A stretch of DNA of 64,000 bases from Channallabes apus (taxonomy: Eukaryota; Chordata; Actinopteri; Siluriformes; Clariidae), in contig CM060107.1 in NCBI GenBank assembly GCA_030522415.1, positions 20,034,553 to 20,098,552 of the forward strand. Direction: 5' to 3'. Positions 22,501 through 34,263 of this stretch are shown here, one piece after another; the first letter of the stretch is position 1, and the number at the start of each line of letters is the position of its first letter. The notes beneath the pieces were generated by a model. The model ran no database searches. It had not been told where the DNA came from and worked only from the letters and a program-made list of their open reading frames with translations. Made by a program: the position numbers and the translations under genes.

Positions 22501-22930
22501 CATGTCTAGGTGAAGCAGAGAACGTTGCAGTCCCGAATGTCTCTCTGGAACTTTATCCTGGCCCTGAGGTCATCGAGTTTGTTCTCCACTGACTGGACGT
22601 TGGCGAGCAGGATACTAGGCAGAGGTGTGCGGTGTGCACGGGCTCTGAGCCTATTCCTCACGCCAGCTCGTTTCCCTCTGAGCCGCCGCTTCGCGTCGCG
22701 TCCATTGTTCTCCCTCAGGATCTCACACGGCCAGCTCGGATCCGGAGTTAAAAATGTCGAATTGTGAGTACATTGTTTACCAATAGAAACAAGAGTGTCT
22801 CTATCGTACCTAATGTACTCAATGGTGGTGATTTTGCCGATTTTAAAACAAAGAAAACTAACTTAAAAGACAAAAACAAAGAAAAGGTGGTCGGAGCAGT
22901 CGTGACGGCAGCCGACCTCACCGGCGCCAT
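19545..22930 (-). mobile_element. L2/CR1-clade LINE, near full length, minus strand
   Basis: The element runs right to left. A 5' region begins near 22930 with 'gatggcgccggtgagg' on the minus strand. An endonuclease domain (about 22186-22640) and a reverse transcriptase (about 20350-21450) follow. The 3' tail ends in an AATAAAATTTGAA-type sequence at about 19548-19570, typical of L2-clade LINEs in fish. It is about 3.4 kb. Two frameshifts break the ORF, but most of it is open, so the insertion is fairly recent. No clear target duplication was found. ORFs on the plus strand across this region are antisense shadows. Confidence 0.88.
19936..22640 (-). pseudogene. LINE ORF2: endonuclease plus reverse transcriptase, frameshifted
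   Basis: This would encode the LINE protein that nicks target DNA and copies its own RNA. The AP-type endonuclease part shows SILLANVQSVENKLDDLRAR near 22570-22630, GGGVCLMVNNSWC near 22400, GDFN at the start of the 22158 frame and a KSDHAAI catalytic motif. The 514-codon frame 20614-22158 carries RT motifs KAAGPDGISG, NDYRPVAL, FAYRPNRSTDDA and the motif A Asp in DYSSAFNTI. The next frame (20177-20812) carries the catalytic FADDT. The third (19936-20325) is the C-terminal region. Frameshifts near 20730-20800 and near 20320 make it inactive. There is no sign of an intact separate ORF1. Confidence 0.87.
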
Positions 22931-22934
22931 CTAG

Positions 22935-23895
22935 CAGGAAAAAAATATTTTTGTTAATTATGTGGTAGTACAATTGGCTAGTAAGGCGTGACACAGGTAA
23001 AGAACACAGATGCCGGCTCATTCACAACTTTGATTAGCTAATTTAGCCAAATCACAGCATTTAAACTGGTTATTATTATAACAAGATAACGTCTATGAGT
23101 TTAGCTAGCTAAAAGTGAAATCTGTTTTCAACATGAGAACAGCAATAATTTTACCATTTATTTTAAAGTTATTTTTATATCTGACTTTACCTAGCAAGCT
23201 TTCATTTTTCCAGCAGGATTTGTCTCTTAAAGTTATGTGCTGATTGCTTTTTCTCCCTCTCGCAGGCTGTCAGAAAGAGAATCCAGACTGTTTGCTTTCT
23301 CGGCCAGACTGTGATGTTTATTGTTTCTCTGTTTAATCTTACTGTTTCTGTGTTTCCTCTTGTTCTGGACTTCATTTTGATAACATTTAGTCTGACATTA
23401 AAGATTCTTAACTTGAATGGTGTTTTTACATTATAGTACACACAAAATTAGGAAGCGAATTTTTGGATGTCGGTAATATCATTGGATTGTAAGATATTTG
23501 CAGTCAATACTGTATATTGCCATTTAGCAAATGCTCTCCATTCTAATCTTTCTAAATAGGTTTATGTTTTAGGTTAAAATTGGCCAGGTGTGTGAGTTCC
23601 GTTAGGATAGCTATTGCGGGAGATTATCAATTTCTGTGTTAAATCAACCTACTGTATGATATTAACCCATCCTCATGATTGATGAAAACACTGACTGAGA
23701 CATGTTCTTCCCCTCTAATTAAGGTTATATTATAGAATAAAGGTTATACTTATGGAATAATCCTAACTGTTCAATGGTTATCATGCAGAATTGATTAGTT
23801 AAACTGTCTTTTGTGCCTCAAACAGCAAAAAATGTATACTGTGTCACTCAACATTGTGAATGATATGACTTGTCAGTGTCATGACAGATTAAAAA
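22935..23895. other. AT-rich DNA, no gene recognised
   Basis: No element was recognised. The minus-strand 79-codon ORF at 23202-23441 has no family resemblance. Confidence 0.45.
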
Positions 23896-23899
23896 AAAA

Positions 23900-24085
23900 A
23901 AATGGGTTCTCTCAGTGGTTAAGATGTTGGTCTTCTGATCAGAAAGTCATGAATTCAAATCCCAGCACTACCAAGGTACCACTGCTAGAGACTTGAGTGA
24001 AGCCCCAGACCCTTATATACTGTACACAACATGTATAATTGAGGTGAATACATTAAGAGTATCTGCCAAGTGCAATAAACGGTAA
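23900..24085 (+). mobile_element. tRNA-derived SINE, second family
   Basis: The head 'ggttctctcagtggttaaga' followed by 'gaattcaaatcccagcac' fits A- and B-box positions of a tRNA-like pol III promoter. The tail 'agagtatctgccaagtgcaa' matches the 'gcgtctgccaaatgc' ending of a widespread fish SINE. It is distinct from the DANA-type copies and clearly diverged. It is not a functional tRNA gene: there is no acceptor pairing. Confidence 0.65.
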
Positions 24086-24292
24086 AACTGTATTTTCAAG
24101 CTGCTTAGAAAATAACCAAAAGTCTGTCGGCATCTGACCATCACATCCATATGAAGTCATTCCAGTCAAGTGAAGGTTATTATAATACCACAGGAAGACA
24201 AAAGGGTGTGATGGTCATCTAACAGGCCCATATAATATAGAATATAGCGTAAGTATATTTTACCACTGATGTTCAAAGATAGCTCATTAATT

Positions 24293-24370
<78 letters not shown>

Positions 24371-25840
24371 TGTGAGTGAGGGAGAGAGGGAGAAAGAGAC
24401 CACGAGATCAAACAATCCATTATACAGATCATGTCAGTAGAAGTGATGGCTCTGGCAAGAGAGATGGAATAATAATTTAAAATTATAGAGACCATTAGAC
24501 CACTCCATTTGACAACCCATTTTCTCTCTGTGCCTTTAATTGGTACTTGAGCATTTTTTTTTACTGGCATGTAATTCACAGGAAGGACTAAGCAGAATGA
24601 AAGTGCAGTTAGAATTAATTGTGGTAAACTTGGGTTAAATTGAGAAAGAGTACATTGGTTTTGTGTGAACAGCACTCGACACTGAGCTATAATTTGAAGG
24701 AAATGTTAATCATAGCATAGTGTGATAGTCACATCAAATATGGAATTTTGATTGTTTATAATTCTTTTAATGTACAAGTGGTGTTTGTGAATGATTTTGT
24801 GTACAGACAGATGCATCTTTTCTGTGAGTTGGTGACAAGTTGTCCTCTATTTTCAAGGATCAGACGTTCCACTCTGAGAATGTTCACAGGAACGACTGCA
24901 GTGGGCTCCAAGCCACCTTGGCCAGTATGATCATTCACAGACATATGGTCCTTAAAAACGAATTTTAAAAACAGATCTGTGCTGGAAACACAGCATAAGC
25001 CATTGGTCAATGATGAAAAAAAAAAGTGCTTATATGGAAGACTAGCCTGAGTTCATTAACCCGGATTCTTTAGACATTCATCAATTCGGGTTTTCGGATA
25101 TGTCAGGTAGAACGAAAGTTATCATTACTTTTATAACATGTAAATTTTACCACTACCAGAGTTCATAGAAACAACCAAAAACAACCATGATAACACATGA
25201 TCATGTGTATCAGTTTAATTTTTTTTCCTATGTGCCGTTTTTTATTATTTTAGCTCAGTTATGTTTGTTTAGTTGCTTAGTGAAACTTAAGTGAAATTTA
25301 ATTCAGTTGATCATATTGTGCATAAAGTGACCATTCAGTTGGTCACTTTATACTTTATACACAATCCTGAGCTCTATATAGCTCTATATATATAATAAAA
25401 CTATCAATTTGGCAGGTCATATCATTGAAGATATTAACAAATAAATAATTTGGATGTAAGATGAGAAATAGAACACATCAAGATTTTTTTGGAATCTTTA
25501 TCTGTTTGTCTGTTTATTTGCGCACTCATCAGAGAAAAATACAGAAACTAATTTTAATTGTGTTTTCACAGTTGTATTTGGCCGAGCTTGAGGTATCAAA
25601 TAGGCTTTGTTTCACCATAATTGACCCTTGGGAAAAGAGGATATGCTATTTTAAATGGAAAACGCTCTTATATCACAAGAAAAATTAGACCTTGAATCTC
25701 AAAATTCAACAGATGGCGCTGTAAATTTTTTATACACACTTATGAATATGCAATTGAAATCTAAGTAATAAACCTGATCTCACAACTTCATTCAAATTTT
25801 AACAAATTTTAGTTCATTCCAAAATTCAACAGATGGTGTT
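24086..25840. other. AT-rich DNA with a long GT array, no gene
   Basis: Apart from the GT microsatellite at 24293-24367 I see no element. The 169-codon minus-strand ORF 24166-24675 exists only because the GT array reads as repeated His-Thr. Confidence 0.5.
24293..24367. repeat. (GT)n microsatellite
   Basis: About 37 GT units with one GTTT interruption near the right end, followed by a GA-rich stretch. Confidence 0.97.
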
Positions 25841-25844
25841 GTAA

Positions 25845-25846
<2 letters not shown>

Positions 25847-25910
<64 letters not shown>

Positions 25911-25924
25911 TGTACTGTACTGTA
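25847..25924. repeat. (AT)n microsatellite ending in tandem TACTG units
   Basis: About 62 bp of AT repeats run into three overlapping TACTGTA units (25908-25924), giving a short TACTG tandem array. Confidence 0.95.
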
Positions 25925-25947
25925 AAACAAAGGCAAACCAAAAAATG

Positions 25948-26292
25948 TGGCGGCACGGTGGTGTAGTAGTTAGCACTGTCGCCTTGCACCTCCAGGGTCC
26001 GGGTTCGATTCCCGGCCAGGCTCGATTCCTGTCCCTGGAAGTTGTGCCTGTGCATGGAGTTTGCATGTTCTCCCCGTGCTTGGTGGGTTTCCTCCGGGTA
26101 CTCCGGTTTCCTCCAACAGTCCAAAGACATGCAGATTAGGCTAATTGGCGTTCCCAAATTGACCATAGTGTGTGTGTGTGTGTGCTCTGCGATGGATTGG
26201 CACGTTGTCCAGGGTGTACCCTGCCTCGTGCCCTGAGTCTCCTGGGATAGGCTCCAGGTCCCCCGCGACCCTAAATACAGGATAAAGCGGTA
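25948..26292 (+). mobile_element. DANA/Mermaid-type SINE, plus strand
   Basis: Full head-to-tail copy: 'cggcacggtggtgtagtag', B-box-like 'gggttcgattcccggcc', core 'gtttgcatgttctccccgtg', a short GT run, then 'gataaagcggtaaaag' at the end. About 15 bp ('ctggaagttgtgcctg') differ from the 11331 copy after the head. No clear target duplication was found. Confidence 0.92.
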
Positions 26293-26534
26293 AAAGTCTC
26301 AGAGTTCTAAAAGAGCTAAAGAGCTACAGTTCTGTAAATGTAAAAATCGGTTTTACGCCTTTATTTACAAGACATTTTTTTGAGAATTTCTTCTTTGTAT
26401 CTGCTGCACATATACGGTACACATTTTATTATTAAAGCCCTTGGTAATTTGTTAATCCAGAAAACTTTATAATACTAAAAATCTGTAATTACATAAGAAA
26501 TCTATCTATGGTGAATTAAAGGAATACACAATCA

Positions 26535-26900
26535 CTACCTACTTTGCTGGGAACACCTGTACACCTGTACTGTACATGCAGTTATCCAAGCAGCCAATTA
26601 TAATTTTCACATGAAACATGAAAATGAAGAAATATTGATCTCAATGGCTTTGATTGTGGCATGGCTGTTGATTCATATACTAGTGATTTTCTGGAATTTT
26701 CACACACATCACTCTCTACAGTTTATACAGTGAATGGTGCAAAAAAAAAAAAAAAAAAGAAAACACTGCAGAGTGAGACACCTTGCGGATGAGGCAAAGC
26801 AAATGATCAAACTGATCAAAACTAACAGGATGTCTATTGTAACCCAAATAAACAGACAAAGACACAGTGTGGTCTTCCACTGTTGTAGCTGATCCACCTC
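26535..26900 (+). mobile_element. Tc1-like relic, plus strand
   Basis: The 5' end 'gctgggaacacctgtacacc' is followed by phrases of the fish Tc1 family: 'ccaagcagccaattataatt', 'ttgattgtggcatggctgttg' spread over about 26651-26671, and 'ctctctacagtttatacagtg'. The first ORF is destroyed and an 18-base poly-A run interrupts it at 26741-26758. It ends near the 'gtcttccactg' at 26870-26880. Confidence 0.55.
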
Positions 26901-28565
26901 AAGATATTTTGTGCATGTTCATGATCTAATGTGTATTATGGCTTTCAGTCCAGTGGTTTTTCATAGGCAATGAATGATAACCATCTTTTTCAAGTTTGTG
27001 AAAAGTTTGTGCCCTGCACAAGACATGGACATGACTTGATGTCTCTTTGTCCAGGTTGGAAACATGATGTGTTACATAAAAAATAATAAGGACTATGACT
27101 CTGCAGTTGTTCATATTCTTGGTACTCAACTCTCTTAGACTGCATTAATGCACTTAACTACACTAGCTCATCATATGTTACAAATTATATTTTAGCTCCC
27201 ACTTGCCAAAGAGGTTTCTGGGCAACCAAAACATGGCACTGAAAAGCAGAAGGGAGCATTTTACTTGCCTCGGTTGCCACAGTGATAGCAATATCTTGTT
27301 AGTTTTGATGTATCAGTGGGTTGCTTAAATGTGCAACAGCATCCTTAAAGTCCGCTTTTTCCTCGGATGCAAATACAACATAGCAGTGTTTCTCCAAAGA
27401 TGGCGTTAAAACCTTACACATAAGACACCATGCTGACTGATACAGATTTGAGGCAGTGCATGCACAGGAAAATAGTCACACACAGACAAAGAATACCTTC
27501 ATGATTTGACAGCAATTACATAATCATGCAACATCTTTTGCCTTCTTATATAACAAAAATGTTTATTGCAGATGCACATAGTTTACTTTATTCATGATTT
27601 ACCCAAGAAACTATTATTATGGAAATGTTTTCCTTCTGAATGTCAGACTTGTAAAGTAATAGTCATCCATGCTTTCAACTGCACAGAACCCAACAAAAGC
27701 AATCTGACAGCAGCTTATTCACACATAGCTATGCTGTCATTAGCTGTAGTACCATAGCAGTTGCTACATTGTATTTGTAAGATCTCATCCATCTGGTGCT
27801 ATTTTCTTATGTGTCCATTTGGGTTTCCGTTGCTTTTGAGTGCATTCAGTCCTTCTCTGAAGCCATGAGTGATTAGTAATGGGTAAGCGTCCACCGGTTT
27901 GAGCATGCCCAATGAAAGTTAAAACCCTCACAACAGCATTTTATAGAGTTTCCATGGCTACAGGATCACAGATGAATGAGAAACAGAGCCCACATAAAGA
28001 AATAAGTCTTGAGAAAATCAATGATTTTCCATATAACAACAAGTGGACTCCTCTAAACACGATGAAAGCATGCATACACATTATAATATGGTGGGTACTG
28101 TCAATATTAATTGCACTATTATTAAGTCCTTCAAGACACTGTGAATATTTTTTTTTTGAAAAATTGTTCAAATAAATATTATAGAAACACAGTAAACATG
28201 CTTAGGCATCTGTTATTACCAATTCCAGTAAACCTCTCTAGTGAATACTTGAGCACATCTTGCCAGTGCGCTGATATTCTTCTGTCTTTGCAGCTGTCAT
28301 TATTCTGAGAGTGTCCACAGAGCCTAAACCTTTATAGCTGCTAAGGGTTTTGCTAGAGGAAAGGAGAGCGTCAGCCACGAAAACTTAATATTCTGCTGCT
28401 GTTTGTTTTTTTTTTTTTTAATAAATAGCCATCTCTGTCATATATATGAAAAACACATGTCATTTATATTGAAAAGATAAATACCTCTCCCACTCAATAT
28501 CTTCTCCAGCATCCTCTTTTTTCATGAATGCTTATTTACACTAGAGAAAACTACAGACCTCATTT
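26901..28565. other. AT-rich DNA, no gene recognised
   Basis: About 1.7 kb without a recognisable element. ORFs of 63 to 87 codons show no domain. Confidence 0.45.
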
Positions 28566-28572
28566 TTAGAAG

Positions 28573-29409
28573 TCACTCTAGGGCTTTGTTCAGACTGCCA
28601 GCTCAAATCTGTTTTTTTTTTCCCATATCCAGATTGGAATCAGATTGCTTTCATGTAGTCTGAACAGTAAAATAACAAAAAACAAAAAACACTTTAACTA
28701 TAACAGATTTTTCCAATCCAATCTGAACCACATCCTGAGGTTGTTTTATTTAAATCATGATCCTAAAGATGTGCCTCAATATGGATGATTTTTTTACCCA
28801 CTCAAATCAGATTTCAAATTGTACGTTAAGTCACTTGGAACGTAGTTCAAGTCCACAGAGCTGTGTGATATGGACATACAGTAGATCAGTGGTTGAAAAA
28901 CAAGTAAGGAGATGATGCAAGAAATTAATAATTATAATTTTGCAGAAAGTTAAGGTGCTATGCTTTCTGATGTGGAGCATTTATTATCCACTTTTGACAC
29001 CATTACTGCTAAGTATGTAAAAGTTGTGCCCTTGACCTTTCCATCTGGCGAAATTCATTGTTTTCAGAAAGAGTGGCCAGCTTACTGTAACTGTAGTATG
29101 CAAATGGAGAACAACAAAGAGAAGTGAAATGTCTGATAGCACTTTGGGGGTTGCAGCAATACAGGTAGAGTAAAAAAGAATGTACGAGAAAGATGGAGAT
29201 ACGCAATGAAATATTATGGTGCATTACAGCCTCCAGCATCGTTACCACAGCAACCAATACAGATAGGTCAACAATGTGTCAGATTTGGGCGTCAAATCTG
29301 AACAGAGCCAAATTTGATCTGATCATTTGCCATTAACAGTGTGGACAGTTAGCCGTGAGTTCAGATTTGTGAAACAGTTTAGATTTGGCTGCAGTCTGAA
29401 AAAGGCATT
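28573..29409. mobile_element. PIF/Harbinger-like non-autonomous element (probable)
   Basis: The left end 'gctttgttcagactgcc' (about 28576) is mirrored at the right by the reverse complement of 'cctttttcagactgcagcc' (about 29386-29404). Several internal 'aaatcagat' and 'aatctgaac' motifs occur in both orientations, as in fish MITEs of this type. The duplication is not clear. There is no transposase frame. Confidence 0.5.
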
Positions 29410-29734
29410 AACCCAATATTGAAATGTACGTTTAGTAACTGATAACAATGAATGCTTTATATTTTATTGCAATGTGCAATGCGAGGCAGGATACAAGAGC
29501 AAAACTTTTTTATTGTTCAGGATGTAACAAAATATAGGTTAAAATAATCACGTAACAAACCAATAACACAGCCGAAAGGGTTGGAGTTTTCACAAGGAGT
29601 GATAGTTTTTGCTGGTTATGTCCTCAAAGGTCTGTAGAGCAGACTTTGTTGATCAGTGATTCTTTCCATTTTGGCTTAAGTAAATAAAACAAGCGTAATA
29701 ACTGTCTTGAATAAGACAGTGAAAGAGGATAAAT

Positions 29735-29860
29735 TTCTATGTGAATAACTGAAAGGTTGCAGGTTCAAATCCTGCCACGGATCGTTACTATCCAACTCAA
29801 TAGTAAGGTACCTTATACTGTACAGTATATTCTTCTGTACTTGCCATAAACCAGGTTTAT
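29735..29860 (+). mobile_element. tRNA-derived SINE fragment
   Basis: Contains 'gaaaggttgcaggttcaaat' followed by 'cctgcca', a B-box-type segment like that of the SINE at 23900-24085. It continues to a doubled TACTGTACAGTA at 29816-29827. Only the head is recognisable. Confidence 0.45.
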
Positions 29861-30767
29861 TTTAATATTTTCCAGATAACCTGCTCTCAACATGGGAATT
29901 GCGAAAGTTAAGTACGTACATTAGGGTTATGGGTGGAATTGATGGTTGCACCTTTTCTTCATTTGCATGGAATAAAAAGCATAAAAAAAATTTTTATCAT
30001 TAAAATGCATAAACTAAAACACAAAGTATTTTCTATGAAATCAGGGTTCATTCTACAATAAAAGGGGAAAAGGTATAAAATAAAAAATCATGTGAACCTC
30101 TGGCATTTTCTCCCAATAATTTTTTTTCCGATCTTTGCCAGCATGAGTGTATTTAGTTTATAAGTCGATTTTTAAACAATGGTTTTTACAATTCAACATG
30201 GAAACTGTTACTATTCTTTGACATCTTTTTACACCAGTCCTCATTATTTTGGGTTCTAGGTCGTTTTTGATCAAGCTGCTTTCTTGATCAAATTGACACT
30301 TGACTGCTCTAAGAGAATGGCTTAAGGTTTTATTCCTTAATTGTGTTTTAACAACGTGTTGACTGGTTTTGACTCAAACATTCATATAAAAACAGCAAAA
30401 ACATAAATGTAAATGCAATCTTTTAGATTTATTACTGAAGCTAACTGATGAGCTCATTTGCTTGTAATTGCTGTAATATTTAGGTTATCTTGGTACAGGT
30501 TTTCATTGTCAATCAGAGATGCATTGTACTGTTTCTTTCCCCTCAGAAAATAAGTATATTTGTGTGTGTTGGGGGGGTGGGGGACTTTTGAATTGAAGCG
30601 CTTTCTTTGGTCAGATACAACAAAGCAAATGCCTATACACTTCTGATAAAATTAATTTTGACAAAAACAGCAAATATCTGTTGGCAGTTTCTTAATCTCG
30701 CAGACCTTAAAGTACACCCACTTGTTCTTATGAAACAGCAGATGCTCTGTTTAGGTATATTCATCCT
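29861..30767. other. AT-rich DNA, no gene recognised
   Basis: No element was recognised. One G-rich run lies at 30571-30584. Confidence 0.45.
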
Positions 30768-30770
30768 TTA

Positions 30771-31400
30771 GGCCTTGTTCACACAGGCGTTAAATTTTTG
30801 GATAAATGAACGAGCTCTGAACGTCCTATACGTTTATGTTGCGTTTTGTAGTGCCGCTCGATTGTTTTAAAAATTCTAATGAAATTATTATATTTTTATA
30901 TAATATATAAATTTTTTTTTAATAATAATACAGCGACGTAGGGAGAGAAAAAAATCGCCGCCGCTACTGGGTTCACCCTCTGACTGCACAACGTCGGATT
31001 AAAGGAAGTTTTTTGTGGTTTATGAAGAAATGCGAACATTTCCGCGCAAGTTTTATTTTTTTAAGCATTTTATTTTGGCCTTTTTTCCGCATTTCCCTAT
31101 GTATAGCATGTAGGTTCATGGGATATATCCGGTCCTCCGAAGCGTAAAATGAACGCGGAGAAAACTAACTAGATGCGGTTTCCTTGCGTTCGTTGGGATT
31201 TGAACGCCAAGAAAAAGCTGCATGCAACGTTTTTTTAACACCGTATAAACGCGCAGCCGGACAAAAGCACGTCACCAAAGCCCGTGTGAACACCGTCATT
31301 GACTCCTATGTGTAGAAAACCCTCTGCGCTTCATCCGCGGTCGCAGGACGCTACGAACGGCAGAAAAACGGTCAATTTTAACGCCCGTGTGAACAAGGCC
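30771..31400. mobile_element. PIF/Harbinger MITE, copy 1
   Basis: A 630-bp element with inverted ends: left 'ggccttgttcacacaggcgt', right the reverse complement of 'ggccttgttcacacgggcgt'. It is flanked by the 3-bp duplication TTA (30768-30770 and 31401-31403), the Harbinger hallmark. It is markedly CpG-richer than its surroundings in the second half. A second copy sits at 37413-38108 and shares internal blocks such as 'ggatatatccggtcctccga'. There is no transposase. Confidence 0.87.
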
Positions 31401-31403
31401 TTA

Positions 31404-32128
31404 GTCTTCAAAGACATTAATCCTAAAAGTGCAGGGAAGAAATAGGATAATCCTACAGAAAATTCCATTTTACTGTCAACAAGTCAAACTTTGTATGATA
31501 CAGAAGCTGAGCCATAAATATGGATGGAGGCTTTTAATATGTATTATGCATTGACATTGCATTAATGTAATCTGTATAAAAATCCCTTAATGTACAGTAC
31601 CCTCTCAGAATAGAAAGGCTTCAGTTTTTGAGGTGAATTTGATTGCCTTGCAGACATTTATGACCTTGGGCATCTTCATACCCACTGTATATTTCTTCCC
31701 TCACTGAAATTTTTAACATTTACATTTTTTCTTATGGGGAACAGATTGAATTATACATGATGCAAAGCACTGCACACTGTGATGTTTTCCCACTTAATTC
31801 AGAACACCAACTCATTATCAATGCTCTCAGGAGTTTGTATTTTTACTATAGGTGATTGGAATGTATGACCTTTAAATATATCAGCCTGTCAGTCCTTGAG
31901 CATATTCATTTTGGCACTCCATTAATGTACACCATTTAAATTGTGTATTTATTAGAACACAGTTATTATTTCATAATTCCTAATTCCCAATCTATTTTCC
32001 GTGTCATAATTTCAAAAATTTCAGATTTTATGTTTTTTTTTTTTTTGTATAATTTAATTATATTTAAAAGTATTTCCTTGTGTATGCGGAATATAATTTT
32101 AGATAATTTTTATGTTGATAATGATGTC
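31404..32128. other. AT-rich DNA, no gene recognised
   Basis: No element was recognised; poly-T at 32033-32046. Confidence 0.45.
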
Positions 32129-33155
32129 TATACACTCACTGGCCACTTCATTAGGAAAGCATGTTCAACTCGTTAACACAAGTATCTAATCATCTAATCA
32201 CATGGCAGCAACTCAATGCATTTAGGCTGTTGACATGGTAAAGATGATCTGCTGACTGAGCATCTGGATGGGGAAGATGTGTGGCATGGTAGTTGGTGCT
32301 AGTTAGCTTGGTCTGAGTATTTCCAAAACTGCAGATCAACTGGGATTATCATGCACAGCCATCTCCACGGTTTACAGAGCATAGTTTGAAAAAGAGAAAA
32401 TATCCAGTCAGCTACAGTTTTCTGGGCAAAAATGCCTCGTTGATGCCAGAGGTCAGAGAAGAATGGCCAGACTTGCTCTAGCTGATAGAAAGGCAACAAC
32501 CTTCTTGTAACAAGGTACAGGAATATCTCGGAATGCACATGTCGAATATTGTAGCTACAGATACAGCTGTACAGCTGCAGAAAACCACACTGGGTGCCAC
32601 ATCGGTCAGCTAAGGACTGAGGCTACAGTTCTCATGAGCTCACCAAATTTGGACTACAGAAGATCGGAAAAATGTTGCCTGACCTGTTGAGCCAAGATTT
32701 CTGCTATGACATTCAGATGATAGGGTCAGAATTTGGTGTACAACATGAAAGCATTTACAGGCTGCTGCTGGTGATTGAATGGTGTAGGAGGTATTTTCTT
32801 TGTACACTTAACACCTTAACACCTATTGTTGCTGACAGCATCCATCCCTTTATGACCACAGTGTAACCATTTTCTGATGACTACTTCCAACAGCATACTG
32901 TGTCATGTCACAGATCTAAAATCATCTCAAAATGGTCTTCAGGAAAAAGGCAAAGTGTTCACTGTACTCAAAGTGTTCACTGTACTCAAATGGCCTCCAC
33001 AGTGACCTGATCTCAATCCAGTAGAGTACCTTTGGGATGTGGTAGAATGTGGTAAATCTCTAAGAAATGTTTTCAGCACCTTCTTGAATCTACTGTATGT
33101 CACAACGAATTAAGGCAGTCCCTGCTGATCAAGCCAATTGGACGATGGTAGCAAA
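32129..33155 (+). mobile_element. Tc1-like transposon, nearly full-length decayed copy
   Basis: It starts with the end sequence 'cactcactggccacttcatt'. The body follows the fish Tc1-like transposase gene for about 1 kb in the right order. Seen are the HTH-linker region near 32340-32420, the VWRF block near 32720, 'cctttatgaccacagtgta' near 32850, and the antecedent of SPDLNPIE ('cctgatctcaatccagtaga') near 33007. The C-terminal region is near 33060-33120. Many indels and stops are present and no long ORF remains. The 3' inverted repeat was not found. TACTGTA at 33091 looks like a 5-bp insertion. Confidence 0.85.
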
Positions 33156-33962
33156 GAAAAACTTCCTGAGATGGCAGTAGACTAAACCTTGAGAGGAACC
33201 AGACTCAACAGGGAATCCATCCTCATTTGGATAATAATGGATTGCAGGGATTGATCAGCAATCATACTGTGTGTTAGGAGGCTGGAAGTTCAATATAACA
33301 GATAATGTATTTAAGTTAATCTGGAGTCCAGTTTGTTATTGGAGGCCCAGGTACAAAACTGTAGGAAATTCCAGTCCTGAACTATTGAGTCCTCAAAGAA
33401 CAGCTGTCTGCATCAGCTGAACGTGGGACTGTCTTCATGGAAAAGTGGAACATAGTCACCATGCCATCCCAAACAGACAACACAGGGACTCCATGCGACG
33501 AGATCTCCGACCAGAAGTGTGGCACAAGGATAAATCATACAGGTCCGGGGGGAAGAGGGGGTCTGGATTACTGCCAGCTCAGGAGAAACATATGTAGTTT
33601 GACAGAGAAAGACAGGGAGTGGTAAGTAAAGCAACCAGTCACTCCACTGTCAACAACTCTGAGTGATTTATGAGAGTGGGTGATACAGGAATCAAACAAA
33701 CCAGTTCATGTAAGGAATGGCCACTAGAGGGCACTGTTTTGCCCATTGTAGTTTTTGTTTTGAAGACTCAGTTTCCCAGAAGGCACCTTGGTCAGGTGAT
33801 GCAGGAGCACACCTGAACCGAAGTAGGCTGTTAAATCTTCAATAAAGAGCTGATTAGTCTGGGAAACTGGGTCGAGCATTGAACGTTTGTACGTACTGTC
33901 AAGAGGGCATTTTTGTTTTGTGTATTGTTTTTTCTTTGTTTATATGTTGGTTTATTTTATAT
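33156..33962. other. Unclassified repeat-like DNA
   Basis: 'accttgagaggaaccagact' near 33187 and the 'aacacagggactccatgcga' block near 33479 are phrases I associate with dispersed fish repeats, but I cannot name the family. The 33690-33962 part, with an AATAAA at 33840 and a T-rich stretch, runs directly into the solo LTR and may belong to an older element that was its insertion target. Confidence 0.35.
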
Positions 33963-34263
33963 TGTGGCGTGGGCGGGGCGGCGGCTGACGACCGTCATGC
34001 TTTGCGGGGGTTTTCTCTGTGTCTAAAGCAATTTCCCTTTGGGATTAATAAAGTTCTTTGAATCTTGAATCTTGAAGTCTACCATGAGAGAGAAGGGTGT
34101 TTGGGTTAGTGGCTTCGGCCAAGTTGGGTGCGTGTATGTGTGTGTGCTTTACCTGTGTGTATGTGTGTTGTACTGAGAAATAAATTACTCCCAGTCATTA
34201 CATTGGGTAGCCATCAAGCTCACTCATCCGCCAAGATCCCTGCTAGCGTCGAAAAACGCTACA
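33963..34263 (+). mobile_element. Solo LTR of the Gypsy family at 14858-16667
   Basis: Reverse-oriented relative to the other two LTRs. It starts 'tgtggcgtgggcgg' and ends 'cgaaaaacgctaca'. ATAT flanks both sides (33959-33962 and 34264-34267), the same 4-bp duplication as the two-LTR copy. It is about 300 bp because it carries a 52-bp extra segment at 34025-34076. Recombination between two LTRs of a formerly complete element is the usual origin. Confidence 0.88.
34025..34076 (+). mobile_element. 52-bp retrotransposon tail inside the solo LTR
   Basis: Absent from the LTRs at 14858 and 16421. The sequence 'caatttccctttgggattaa' then 'taaagttctttgaatcttga' is the 3' end type of fish LINE/SINE tails, ending in two GAATCTT units. 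GTCT flanks it on both sides (34021-34024 and 34077-34080). It is probably an extremely 5'-truncated retrotransposition. Confidence 0.65.

Noticed and set aside
21197..22592. Plus-strand ORFs over the LINE
   Set aside because: Antisense shadows of the endonuclease/RT gene. The sense strand carries the recognised motifs.
23900..23975. Possible tRNA gene
   Set aside because: It has A- and B-box-like sequences but no acceptor stem pairing, and the SINE tail follows. It is a SINE head.
24166..24675. 169-codon minus-strand ORF with a His-Thr repeat
   Set aside because: It is open only because the GT microsatellite reads as HTHT. The flanks have no domain.
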